This document shows, one piece after another, positions 6,250 through 15,556 of a stretch of DNA of 29,262 bases. Every line of letters starts with the position of its first letter. Positions within the stretch are counted from its first letter, which is position 1. Location of the stretch: positions 1 through 29,262 of the forward strand of contig USAX01000006.1 of assembly GCA_900552705.1 (NCBI GenBank), read 5' to 3'. Position numbers and translations under genes: made by a program. The stretch is from an uncultured Collinsella sp. GTDB taxonomy: Bacteria; Actinomycetota; Coriobacteriia; Coriobacteriales; Coriobacteriaceae. Under the pieces are notes generated by a model. The model searched no databases, was not told where the DNA came from, and saw only the letters and a program-made list of their open reading frames with translations.

Positions 6250-7533
6250 TTAGTAGATGACGGGATCGGGGACGGTAGCATGCTCGACATGCGCGCCGAG
6301 CGCCTGCAGCTTTTCGACAAACTGCTCGTAGCCGCGCTTGATGTGATGGATAGCCGAAACCTCGGTCGTCCCGTCGGCGATCAAGCCCGCTACGACGAGG
6401 GCCGCTCCGCCACGCAGATCGGGCGAGGTAACCTGCGCACCCGAGAAACCCTTGACGCCATGAATCATGGCGTGGTGGCTCTCGATGCGAATATCGGCAC
6501 CCATTCGTACCAACTCTGATGCGAACATAAAACGATTCTCGAAGATGTTCTCGGTGATAACGGAGCTGCCATCGGCAAGGGCGGAGAGTACCATAATCTG
6601 CGCCTGCATGTCCGTCGGGAAGCCGGGGAACGGAAGCGTCTGGATGTCGACCGGCTTGATACGCTCGGCACGGTTCACATGGACGCCATCCTCGACGCGC
6701 TCGCAGTCGATACCCATGAGCTCCATCTTCTTGAGCACCATGCCCAAGTGAATGGGGCAAAAGCCCGTGACATCGACACCGCGATCGTCCGCCATCAACG
6801 CACCGGCGACGATAAAGGTACCGGCTTCGATGCGGTCGCCCACCACGCGATGGGTAACGGGATGGAGCTCTTCCACGCCTTCGATAGTCACGACGGGCGT
6901 ACCGGCGCCAACAATCTTGGCGCCCATCTCGTTGAGCATGTTAGCGAGATCGACGATCTCGGGCTCGCGGGCGGCATTGTCGATAACCGTGGTGCCCTGT
7001 GCGCGCACAGAGGCCATGATGAGGTTCTCGGTCGCACCGACGCTGGCAAACTCGAGCGTGACGGTGGTACCGCGCAGACCTTGGGGCGCATTAGCGTTGA
7101 TGTAACCGTGGGCGGTATCGAACTCAACGCCCAGGGCCTCAAGACCAAGAATGTGCATATCGATCTTGCGAGCACCCAGGTTGCAGCCGCCCGGCATGGC
7201 AATTTTGGCGCGATGGAAGCGGCCCAGCAGGGGTCCCATGACGGCGGTGGAAGCGCGCATCTTGGCAACGAGCTCGTAGGGGGCCTCCCATGAATCGACC
7301 TGAGAGGTATCAATCTCGAGCGTGTGCTCGTCGAGAACATCGATCGTAGCGCCCATGCCCTTGAGTACCTTGCCCATCACGTGGACATCGGAAATATCGG
7401 GCACGTTCTGCAGCGTCGTCTTGCCCGGCGCCAGAAGCGTTGCCGCCATGAGTTTGAGCGCGGAGTTCTTGGCGCCCGAGACGGGCACGGAGCCTCCGAT
7501 GGCGTGGCCACCCTCAACGCGGATAATATCCAA
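6250..7533 (-). CDS. murA: UDP-N-acetylglucosamine 1-carboxyvinyltransferase
   Basis: First committed step of peptidoglycan synthesis: transfer of enolpyruvate from PEP to UDP-GlcNAc, in the cytoplasm. The 427 residues are full length. Lys22/Asn23 in SGAKNSALK and the catalytic cysteine Cys117 in MPGGCNLGARKIDMH are present, so a fosfomycin-sensitive type is expected. The start is TTG (7531-7533), chosen because AAAGGG lies 6 bases upstream and MDIIRVEGGHAIGG is the family N-terminus. A terminator-like hairpin ends only about 14 bases before the start codon, so transcripts from upstream must read through it. The LCP gene follows 12 bases after the stop. Confidence 0.97.
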   Translation of the reverse strand: MDIIRVEGGHAIGGSVPVSGAKNSALKLMAATLLAPGKTTLQNVPDISDVHVMGKVLKGMGATIDVLDEHTLEIDTSQVDSWEAPYELVAKMRASTAVMGPLLGRFHRAKIAMPGGCNLGARKIDMHILGLEALGVEFDTAHGYINANAPQGLRGTTVTLEFASVGATENLIMASVRAQGTTVIDNAAREPEIVDLANMLNEMGAKIVGAGTPVVTIEGVEELHPVTHRVVGDRIEAGTFIVAGALMADDRGVDVTGFCPIHLGMVLKKMELMGIDCERVEDGVHVNRAERIKPVDIQTLPFPGFPTDMQAQIMVLSALADGSSVITENIFENRFMFASELVRMGADIRIESHHAMIHGVKGFSGAQVTSPDLRGGAALVVAGLIADGTTEVSAIHHIKRGYEQFVEKLQALGAHVEHATVPDPVIY

Positions 7534-7546
7534 GGTCTACCCTTTC

Positions 7547-7585
7547 AAAAAGCATGCCCGGGGTGGCTGGGCCATCCCGGGCATG
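7547..7585 (-). terminator. Strong hairpin with T-run between atpC and murA
   Basis: Two 15-base arms (7553-7567 and 7571-7585) pair completely with one G-T wobble around a three-base loop. On the minus strand the stem is followed by C and TTTTT (7547-7551). It ends the ATP synthase operon 36 bases after the atpC stop. It also lies inside any murA leader that starts upstream, with the murA Shine-Dalgarno sequence (7540-7545) directly after the T-run. Confidence 0.9.
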
Positions 7586-7621
7586 ATGTGTTCGCAAATG
7601 GTCGAACGCTAAATCGTTTGA

Positions 7622-8014
7622 CTATTGGGCAAGCTTGAGCTTACACCATGCGATTTCATTATAGAGGTAGGCGCGGCGTGCATCATCCTCCGACAAATTA
7701 CCCAGCTTCTCTTCAAAACCTTGAATATCAGCTTTAAGCTTGTCGGCATCGACGGTCGCCAAATCGCAAGCGCGCTCGGCGAGAACGGTCACGACATCGT
7801 CCGCAACCTGGGCATAGCCGCCGGCCACGGCAAACGTGTGGTCGACAGTGCCCATGGCCTTATCGGAAACGCGAACGTAACCGCGGTCGATCGTGCAAAT
7901 CTCGCTGGAGTGAGCAGGCAGGACGCCAAACTCGCCATCCGTGGACGGAATCGACACAAACGCAGCGTCGCCCTCATAGGCGCAGCTCACGGGGCACACG
8001 ATGCGGATACGCAT
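7622..8014 (-). CDS. atpC: F-type ATP synthase subunit epsilon
   Basis: Central-stalk subunit that couples rotation and can brake ATP hydrolysis. At 130 residues it has the N-terminal beta barrel (GEFGVLPAHS at about 28-37 and VAGGYAQV near 64) and a C-terminal two-helix region (about 88-130), the part that can extend to inhibit the enzyme. The gene starts 3 bases after the atpD stop, with AGTAGG overlapping the atpD end. It is the last gene of the operon and the terminator at 7547-7585 follows. Confidence 0.95.
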   Translation of the reverse strand: MRIRIVCPVSCAYEGDAAFVSIPSTDGEFGVLPAHSSEICTIDRGYVRVSDKAMGTVDHTFAVAGGYAQVADDVVTVLAERACDLATVDADKLKADIQGFEEKLGNLSEDDARRAYLYNEIAWCKLKLAQ

Positions 8015-8017
8015 AAC

Positions 8018-9471
<1,454 letters not shown>

Positions 9472-9472
<1 letters not shown>

Positions 9473-10380
9473 TACTGTTCCTCCAATGCTGAGGCTCCGC
9501 CGACGATCTCGTTAATCTCGGTCGTGATCGAAGCCTGGCGCACGCGACTATACGTGCGGGTAAGGGTCGAGATGATCGCGGTGGCGTTTTCCGTCGCGGA
9601 GTGCATGGCCTTGCGGCGTGCACCCTGCTCGGCAGCCGCCGAATCGATCAGGGCCTGGTAGATGACCGTCAGGATATAAGACGGCACAAGCTTGCCGAGA
9701 ACATGCTCGGGAGAGGGCACGAACTCGAACGTGGACGAGATGCGCTTAGGGGCGTCGGTCTCGTTCTTACGCGGACCGTGGGCCATAGCGATCATCTCGG
9801 GGTCGAGCGGCAACAGATGCTCGACGCGAAGCTCCTGATCCACGCGGTTCTTGGCGTGGTGGTAGACAAGCTCGACACGGTCAAGCTCACCGGCACGATA
9901 CGCATCGCAGATATGAGAGGAGATCATGCGGGCCTGATTGAAATCGGGCTCAGAGGAGTTGCCCTCAAAGTGCATGACGACGTTTGCGCGGTCACGGAAA
10001 TACGTGGCCGGTTTGCGCCCACACGCGATGATCTCGCACTCGATGCCGTCGTTCGCCCAAGAAGCGGCGAGCTTTTCGGCCGTGCGCTCCACCGTCGTAT
10101 TGAAACCGCCGGCAAGGCCGCGGTCCGAGGCAATAACGACAATCAGGCCATGCTTGACGCTCTCATGCTTCTGCAGCATGGGATCGGTGCCCGAACAGGA
10201 AGCGTCGCCGGCGACCGTCAACATGACGTCGGTCAGCGCCTCCTTATAGGGCTCGGCCTGCTTGGAGCGATCGAGGGCACGACGGATCTTGGCCGTAGAG
10301 ACCATCTCCATCGTGCGCGTGATCTGCTTGGTCGTGGTAACCGAGGAGATTCGCTTCTTAATGTCGCGAAGGTTGGCCAT
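9472..10380 (-). CDS. atpG: F-type ATP synthase subunit gamma
   Basis: Rotor shaft of F1: two long terminal helices form the coiled coil inside the alpha3-beta3 ring. At 302 residues it is slightly longer than most. The N-terminal helix RDIKKRISSVTTTKQITRTM and the C-terminal helix ending ITTEINEIVGGASALEEQ are the family signature regions. The start lies 5 bases after the atpA stop and the stop overlaps the atpD start by one base, so translation of the three genes is probably coupled. Confidence 0.97.
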
Positions 10381-10385
10381 GGGGC

Positions 10386-11984
10386 TTAGTTCTCCTCTGA
10401 TCCAGAAACATCCGAATGGTGCTTGGCCATGAACTGCTGCTTGAAGTCGCCGATGACGCGCAAGAGCTCAGCCTTGGTGTCATCATCGATCTTCTTGGCG
10501 CGAACCTTGTCGAGCAGCGAACCAAAGCCATTGTCCATGTACTCGATGAGCTCGGCACGGAAGGGCAGCACGTCGGCGATCTCCAGGTCATCCAGGAAGC
10601 CCTCGTTGCCAGCGAACAGCGTAACGATCTGCTCGCCAACCTCAAACGGCTTGTAACGCGGCTGCTTCAGGAGCTCGGTCATGCGAGCGCCGTGGGTAAG
10701 CTGCTTTTGCGTGGCCTCGTCGAGGTCGGAGCCGAACTGCGTGAAGCCGGCGAGCTCCTGGTACGAAGCAAGGTCCAGACGGAGGTTGCCGGCGACCTGC
10801 TTCATGGCCTTGGTCTGTGCGTCGCCACCGACGCGGGACACGGAAATGCCCACGTCGACTGCCGGGCGCTGGCCCTGGAAGAAGAGCTCGGACTGCAGGT
10901 AGATCTGACCATCGGTAATGGAAATGACGTTGGTCGGAATGTAGGCCGAGACGTCGCCGTCCTGGGTCTCGATGATCGGAAGAGCCGTCATGGAGCCATA
11001 ACCGTTCTTCTTGGACATCTTGACGGCACGCTCGAGCAGACGAGAGTGCAGGTAGAAGATGTCGCCAGGATAGGCCTCGCGTCCGGGCGGACGATGCAGC
11101 GTCAGCGACATCTGACGGTAAGCCACAGCCTGCTTGGACAGGTCGTCGTAGATGACGAGCACGTGGCCGCCGGGGTTGGTCTCGCTGGCAGGCTTGCCGT
11201 CCTCGCCGTTGTACATGAAGAACTCGCCGATAGCGGCACCGGCCATAGGCGCGATGTACTGCATAGGGGCGGAATCGGCAGCGGTGGCCGAAACGATGAT
11301 GGTGTAGTCGAGCGCACCGTGCTGAGCGAGGGTCTCGCGGATGTTGGCAACCGTGGAGGCCTTCTGGCCGATGGCGACATAGATGCAGACCATGCCCTTG
11401 CCGCGCTGGTTGAGGATAGCGTCGATGGCGATGGCGGTCTTACCGGTCTTACGGTCGCCGATAATGAGCTCACGCTGACCGCGGCCAATAGGCACCATGG
11501 AGTCGATAGCGAGCAGACCGGTCTGAACCGGCTCGCACACCGGGGTACGATCGATGACGCCGGGAGCCTTGAACTCGATGGGGCGACGGTGCGTGGCGAC
11601 GATGTCGCCCAGGCCGTCGATGGGCTGGCCGAGCGGATTGACGACGCGGCCGAGCATGGCACGGCTCACGGGGATATCCATAATGCGGCCAGTGGTGCGG
11701 CACTCGTCGCCTTCCTTGATGGAGTCGACGGCACCAAACAGAACGGCGCCGACCTCGTCACGGTCAAGGTTCTGGGCAAGGCCGAAGACGGTCTCACCGG
11801 TATCGGAGCTCTTGAACTCCAGAAGCTCGCCTGCCATGGCGCTCTTGAGGCCGGAGACGCGCGCGATGCCGTCGCCTACCTCGTCGACCGTTGAAACCTC
11901 ATGCGTATCGACCGTCGCGGAGAGGCTCGTGAGCTGCTCCTGCAGTTTCTTGGCGATATCCTGGGCATTGAGGGTTTCGGACAT
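10386..11984 (-). CDS. atpA: F-type ATP synthase subunit alpha
   Basis: Non-catalytic nucleotide-binding subunit of F1. At 532 residues it has the P-loop GDRKTGKT (176-183) and the arginine-finger segment ISVSRVGGDAQ that reaches into the beta active site. The first about 25 residues form the amphipathic tail that binds the delta subunit. The start codon overlaps the atpH stop (TAATG). The C-terminus is about 20 residues longer than many homologues and acidic (SDVSGSEEN). Confidence 0.98.
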   Translation of the reverse strand: MSETLNAQDIAKKLQEQLTSLSATVDTHEVSTVDEVGDGIARVSGLKSAMAGELLEFKSSDTGETVFGLAQNLDRDEVGAVLFGAVDSIKEGDECRTTGRIMDIPVSRAMLGRVVNPLGQPIDGLGDIVATHRRPIEFKAPGVIDRTPVCEPVQTGLLAIDSMVPIGRGQRELIIGDRKTGKTAIAIDAILNQRGKGMVCIYVAIGQKASTVANIRETLAQHGALDYTIIVSATAADSAPMQYIAPMAGAAIGEFFMYNGEDGKPASETNPGGHVLVIYDDLSKQAVAYRQMSLTLHRPPGREAYPGDIFYLHSRLLERAVKMSKKNGYGSMTALPIIETQDGDVSAYIPTNVISITDGQIYLQSELFFQGQRPAVDVGISVSRVGGDAQTKAMKQVAGNLRLDLASYQELAGFTQFGSDLDEATQKQLTHGARMTELLKQPRYKPFEVGEQIVTLFAGNEGFLDDLEIADVLPFRAELIEYMDNGFGSLLDKVRAKKIDDDTKAELLRVIGDFKQQFMAKHHSDVSGSEEN

Positions 11985-12460
11985 TAGGCTTCACCTCCGT
12001 ACGAATTAGCAGAGTTTGCGAGGGTCTCCTGCGCGATGCGCAGCTGCGTCTTGACGGAAATGTCACGACGCTCGCCGCGGGCCTCGAGCACCAGGCCGCC
12101 CACGATAGACGGGTCGACCTGCTCGATAAGGAATACCTTGCGGCCGAAATCCTGCTCGCATTTCTTAGTGATGGTTTGACGCAGCTCGTCGTCGAGCGGG
12201 ATCGCCGTGGTGACGGTCACGCCCACTACATCCTCGTCTTCCTCGGCAACATACTTAAAGGCAGCTGCCACCTTGGGAAGAAGGTCGAGCTGGTCGCGCT
12301 TGGACATGGTGTCGAGCACGGCGATGATCTCGGGGCCGGCAGAAGCCAAGCGCTCGATCATCTCGAGGTCCTCGAACACATGGTTCTCGGCCTTAGCGGC
12401 TTCCAGAAGGGAGCGCGCGTAGGTCTCGAGCACCTTGTCCTGATAGCGGCTAGTCGGCAT
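11984..12460 (-). CDS. atpH: F-type ATP synthase subunit delta
   Basis: Peripheral-stalk cap that ties the b dimer to the top of F1. The protein is 158 residues, about 20 fewer than most bacterial delta subunits. The N-terminal helical domain (YARSLLEAAKAEN) and the C-terminal DPSIVGGLVLE segment that marks the family (about 115-125) are both clear. Its ATG lies inside the last codons of atpF (11-base overlap) and its stop overlaps the atpA start, so all three are translationally coupled. Confidence 0.93.
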   Translation of the reverse strand: MPTSRYQDKVLETYARSLLEAAKAENHVFEDLEMIERLASAGPEIIAVLDTMSKRDQLDLLPKVAAAFKYVAEEDEDVVGVTVTTAIPLDDELRQTITKKCEQDFGRKVFLIEQVDPSIVGGLVLEARGERRDISVKTQLRIAQETLANSANSYGGEA

Positions 12461-13052
12461 TCAGGCTACCTGCTTCCTGGATGTAGCGCTCGATGAGCTT
12501 CTTCTGCTCGGCATCGTCCTCGAGTGCCTCGCCCACGATCTTGGTGGCGACGGCAACGGACAGGTCGGCGATGGAGCTCGCGGCACCGGCGTAAATGGAC
12601 TTGCGCTCGTCCTCGACGGTCGTATGGGCCTTGGCGATGATCTCCTCGGCCTCCTTGTGAGCAGCCTCGATGATACGGGCGCGCTCGGACTCGGCGTCCT
12701 TACGGGCCTCGAGAACGATGTCGGCAGCCTGACGACGGGCGTCGGTGACGATCGAGTCGGACTCAGCGCGCTTGGCGATAGCCTCCTGCTTGGTCTTCTC
12801 GGCCTCGTCGAGGCTCTCCTCGATCTTCTTGCCGCGCTCCTCCATGGTTTTCATGATGCCCGGCAGGGCGACCTTGGCCAGCACGATCCAGATAATCAGG
12901 AAGGCGATAAGCGCCGGGATGAACTCCGCCATCTTAGGGATGAGGATGTCCGCACCGGCAGCGCCGTCCTCGGCGAACGCGGAAACCGGCATGAGCAGCG
13001 CGGCCGCGGACGCGGAGAGTGCGATCGCGCTCTTCTGGGATGAAAGATTCAT
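12450..13052 (-). CDS. atpF: F-type ATP synthase subunit b, with signal-peptide-like N-terminus
   Basis: Peripheral-stalk subunit: one membrane helix and a long cytoplasmic coiled coil that binds delta. The 200-residue protein has the usual b-subunit helix (about 41-66) and a charged, Ala/Glu/Lys-rich helix (67-185). Before it lies a stretch that reads like a cleavable signal peptide: a short basic start, a hydrophobic core SAIALSASAAALLMPVSAFA and a candidate cleavage site after AFA (residue 27). The N-terminus is therefore probably outside before cleavage, as b-subunit topology requires. Fifteen bases separate it from atpE. Confidence 0.95.
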   Translation of the reverse strand: MNLSSQKSAIALSASAAALLMPVSAFAEDGAAGADILIPKMAEFIPALIAFLIIWIVLAKVALPGIMKTMEERGKKIEESLDEAEKTKQEAIAKRAESDSIVTDARRQAADIVLEARKDAESERARIIEAAHKEAEEIIAKAHTTVEDERKSIYAGAASSIADLSVAVATKIVGEALEDDAEQKKLIERYIQEAGSLNAD

Positions 13053-13067
13053 ACTTGACGCTCCGTG

Positions 13068-13262
13068 CTATTTAACGATCAGCGCGACAACGAAGCCGAT
13101 CAGAGCCAGAGCCTCGCCGAAGGCGGAGCCCATGATGAAGACGGTGAACACGCGGCCCTGGACCTCAGGCTGACGGGCCATAGCACCCGTAGCACCCAGA
13201 GCAGACAGGCCGATAGCAAGACCAGCGCCGATAACACCGAGACCGTAACCGATAACTCCCAC
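13068..13262 (-). CDS. atpE: F-type ATP synthase subunit c
   Basis: Proteolipid of the rotor ring. Only 64 residues, shorter than the common 70-90, but both helices, the polar loop ARQPEV (29-34) and the ion-carrying glutamate (Glu50 in GSAFGEALALIG) are present. The start is GTG with a near-perfect AAAGGAGG 4 bases upstream, so truncation of the call is unlikely. Glu50 is followed by Ala-Leu, not the Ser-Thr of sodium types, and the place of the sodium-ligating Gln holds Ile, so proton coupling is inferred. The gene follows an unusual 124-base spacer after atpB. Confidence 0.96.
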   Translation of the reverse strand: MGVIGYGLGVIGAGLAIGLSALGATGAMARQPEVQGRVFTVFIMGSAFGEALALIGFVVALIVK

Positions 13263-13386
13263 GATTCCTCCTTTGTCGTGCGTGTCTTATTTCACGCAGG
13301 ATAACCTTTTTATAACTGCCGGGCTCCATGGGTACGGGCACCGGCGGTTTAACGAATTGCCTTACCTTTAAGGCGCGAACGGAAGA
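13263..13386 (-). promoter_or_regulatory. Long leader before atpE
   Basis: This 124-base gap between the atpB stop and the atpE start is the only large spacer inside the operon; all others are 15 bases or less, or overlaps. Short complementary blocks (GCCGG and CCGGC around 13320-13347) could fold. An A/T-rich stretch GTTATAAAAAGG near 13303-13314 and a strong Shine-Dalgarno site lead into atpE. A role in raising c-subunit output is inference. No convincing internal promoter is seen. Confidence 0.45.
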
Positions 13387-14190
13387 CTACTCCTCCTCCG
13401 CGACCTCCTCTGCCTCGGAGACATACACGGCGGTAAGGACCGTGAAGACGTAAGCCTGGATGGCGCCGACCACAAGCTCGATCGCATAGATCAGGATGAG
13501 GATGGCAAGCCAGGCTAGCGAAGGCAGGGCGCCAACGGCGTGGGCCGCGGAAACCTGCTGAAGCAGCGGCTGCATGAACATGCTCGCCATGATGGCGAAC
13601 GAGCCCATGACCACGTGTCCTGCGAACATGTTGCAGAACAGACGGACGGCGAGCGTGATGAGGCGCAGGAAGGTCGAGAAAAGCTCGACGACCCACACGA
13701 GCACGTTCATCGGGAAGCTCACGCCCTGCGGGGCGAGGCTCTTGATGTAGCCGATCACGCCGTGAGCCTTGCATCCGTAGTAGATGAAGTACACGAAGGC
13801 GAAAATGGCGAGTGCGGCGGTGGAGCCGATTGCGCCGGTGCCGGGCTTCATTCCCGGGATCAGGCCGATCATGTTATTGATCAGGATGAACAGGAAAAGC
13901 GAGCACAGGAACGGGAAGTGCTTCTTCCAGTTCTCACCCACGACACCCTTGCCGATATCGTTCTCGACGTACTCGATGATGTACTCGAAACCGTTGACGA
14001 AGAAGCCCTTGGGAACCAGGGTCTGCTTCTTCTTGAACACGGCCAGGACGATCAGGAGCACGATCGTGGAGACGATCAGCCAAAACGAGTACTGCGTGAT
14101 GCCGCAGCTCAGATCGCCCACGACAGGGGTGGAGCTGAACTCGCTGACCAGATGATTAATCTCATCAGGCAGCTTTTCAAAAATTTCCAC
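13387..14190 (-). CDS. atpB: F-type ATP synthase subunit a
   Basis: Membrane stator subunit carrying the two proton half-channels. The 267 residues have about five to six membrane helices. The essential arginine is Arg183 in LAVRLFCNMFAGH, and the last helix shows the conserved GAIQAYVFTVLTAVYVSEA. In E. coli a glutamate sits where His192 lies here. The start is GTG at 14188-14190 with GAAAGG upstream, 3 bases after the preceding small gene. The tail is acidic (EAEEVAEEE). Confidence 0.96.
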   Translation of the reverse strand: MEIFEKLPDEINHLVSEFSSTPVVGDLSCGITQYSFWLIVSTIVLLIVLAVFKKKQTLVPKGFFVNGFEYIIEYVENDIGKGVVGENWKKHFPFLCSLFLFILINNMIGLIPGMKPGTGAIGSTAALAIFAFVYFIYYGCKAHGVIGYIKSLAPQGVSFPMNVLVWVVELFSTFLRLITLAVRLFCNMFAGHVVMGSFAIMASMFMQPLLQQVSAAHAVGALPSLAWLAILILIYAIELVVGAIQAYVFTVLTAVYVSEAEEVAEEE

Positions 14191-14193
14191 GAC

Positions 14194-14505
14194 TTACCTT
14201 TCGACCTCATGAGGATCTCGCAGCGCCTTGGCGACACGAACCGCGCAGGCGGCCATAAAGGCCACGAAGCCGATCGCCTCGCCCAGGAGGAACATGCGAA
14301 ATGCCTCTCCGAACAACACAAACACAACCAAGGTAAAGACGAGCAGGGCGATTGCCGAGACCGCCAGACTCACCATACCCTTGAGCATGTCCGCATTCTG
14401 TTTATCGTCAAGAACCGGCTTGAGCGTAAAGACAAAGGGAAGGAAGGCAATTGCGCCCGCGATGGCGCCTGCAACGATAGCGAGCAGATCGGCTATCTGA
14501 AACAC
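14194..14505 (-). CDS. Small membrane protein at the head of the ATP synthase operon (AtpI-like)
   Basis: A protein of about 103 residues with three likely membrane helices (about 5-25, 45-64 and 70-92) and a basic C-terminus ending AKALRDPHEVER. Its place directly before atpB, size and hydrophobicity suit the AtpI/UncI class, which helps c-ring assembly or magnesium handling, but sequence conservation in that class is poor and I cannot confirm it. I chose the GTG at 14505 (GAGGA upstream). An in-frame TTG at 14580 would overlap the likely promoter, and a GTG at 14517 is another option. Confidence 0.7.
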   Translation of the reverse strand: MFQIADLLAIVAGAIAGAIAFLPFVFTLKPVLDDKQNADMLKGMVSLAVSAIALLVFTLVVFVLFGEAFRMFLLGEAIGFVAFMAACAVRVAKALRDPHEVER

Positions 14506-14566
14506 TGGCGTCCTCACTTTCCTTTTTAACGCTTCACAGAACAGTTCCCGCCAAACATTGGTGACT

Positions 14567-14594
14567 ATTGTACGAGCCAATCGCTAAAGTACAA
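14567..14594 (-). promoter_or_regulatory. Candidate promoter of the ATP synthase operon
   Basis: On the minus strand TACAAT (14567-14572) is preceded after 16 bases by TTGTAC (14589-14594). The -10 matches at 5 of 6 places; the -35 is weak. Transcription would start near 14560, about 55 bases before the first gene of the operon. Confidence 0.45.
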
Positions 14595-14679
14595 CCGAAA
14601 AAGCATCGGTTAATACGCACCTGTTCGTTTTCTTAAGACCTTCTTTATGCCGCAGGTACGGTAATACGTTTTTCTCGAA

Positions 14680-14744
14680 CCCTGCAGGGCAAAACGTCCG
14701 TTAACAGGAGTGCGCGCGGTCGCCTTTTGTTCGTCCGCGCGCAC
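14680..14744. other. Hairpins between upp and the ATP synthase operon
   Basis: The 280-base gap 14506-14785 holds no gene. Two structures stand out: a 10-pair GC stem (GTGCGCGCGG at 14710-14719 with CCGCGCGCAC at 14735-14744, 15-base loop) and the 10-base palindrome CCCTGCAGGG at 14680-14689. The stem lies 41 bases after the upp stop and could end upp transcription, but no proper T-run follows it on the minus strand. Confidence 0.5.
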
Positions 14745-14785
14745 CGTTTCTTCGTATTTGCAGCCGCGGCCGTTTAGCCCAGCGA

Positions 14786-15433
14786 CTAGAGCGTGCCGTA
14801 GATGCGGTCGCCGGCGTCGCCGAGGCCGGGAACGATGTAGGCAGCCTCGTTGAGATGGTCGTCGATGGCGCAGGTATAGATATGCACATCTGGGTCCTTC
14901 TCGGTCAGCGACTTGAGGCCCTCGGGGGCCGCGACGATGCACAGCATGCGGATGTCCTTGACACCGCGCTCGCGCAGGTAGCTGATGGCCATCTCGGCCG
15001 AACCGCCCGTGGCGAGCATGGGGTCGACGACCAGGCAGATGCGCTGGTCGATATCCTTGGGCATCTTGCAGTAATACTCGTGCGGCTCGTGGGTGACCTC
15101 GTCGCGCTCCATGCCGATGTGACCCACGCGAGCGGAGGGCACCAGGTCGAGGATGCCGTCGACCATGCCAAGGCCCGCACGCAGGATGGGCACGATGGCG
15201 AGTTTCTTGCCGGCAAGCTGTTTGAACGTGGCGGTAGTGATGGGGGTCTCGACCTCGACGTCTTCCATAGGCAGGTCGCGCATGGCCTCGTAGCCGTCAA
15301 AAAGCGCGAGTTCGCGCACGAGCTGACGGAACTGGTTGGTGCCGGTGTTTTTGTCGCGCAGGATCGACAGCTTGTGCTGGACGAGCGGGTGATCGACAAG
15401 CGTCACACGGGACGCATCGTAGGTGACGGTCAT
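14786..15433 (-). CDS. upp: Uracil phosphoribosyltransferase
   Basis: Pyrimidine salvage: uracil plus PRPP gives UMP. The 215 residues are about the usual length (around 209). The PRPP loop VVDPMLATGGSA (135-146), the flexible-arm region and the C-terminal uracil-binding YIVPGLGDAGDRIYGT are clear. I chose the ATG at 15433: AAAGGGG lies upstream and MTVTYDASRVTLVDHPLVQHKL is the typical start; an ATG at 15493 would add 20 unrelated residues. A 5-pair hairpin (15457-15471) lies in the leader. Sitting just before the atp operon is a shared feature with Bacillus. Confidence 0.96.
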   Translation of the reverse strand: MTVTYDASRVTLVDHPLVQHKLSILRDKNTGTNQFRQLVRELALFDGYEAMRDLPMEDVEVETPITTATFKQLAGKKLAIVPILRAGLGMVDGILDLVPSARVGHIGMERDEVTHEPHEYYCKMPKDIDQRICLVVDPMLATGGSAEMAISYLRERGVKDIRMLCIVAAPEGLKSLTEKDPDVHIYTCAIDDHLNEAAYIVPGLGDAGDRIYGTL

Positions 15434-15556
15434 GGATTGATTGCCCCTTTCGTTGCGGCCGCAAAACGGCCTTGCTGACAAGGTGTGCAGCAATGTTGCC
15501 GCCGCACGCCATGCATTAGTTTAGCGGTTTGTTGTATCGAGCAGCCCATCGCAGCC

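Noticed and set aside
10416..11894. A 492-residue plus-strand frame opposite atpA
   Set aside because: Mirror of the atpA codon bias; no recognisable motif and no promoter or binding site.
14505..14580. Longer AtpI-like protein starting at TTG 14580
   Set aside because: The extra residues are encoded by the likely promoter and leader, and the GTG at 14505 has a better binding site.
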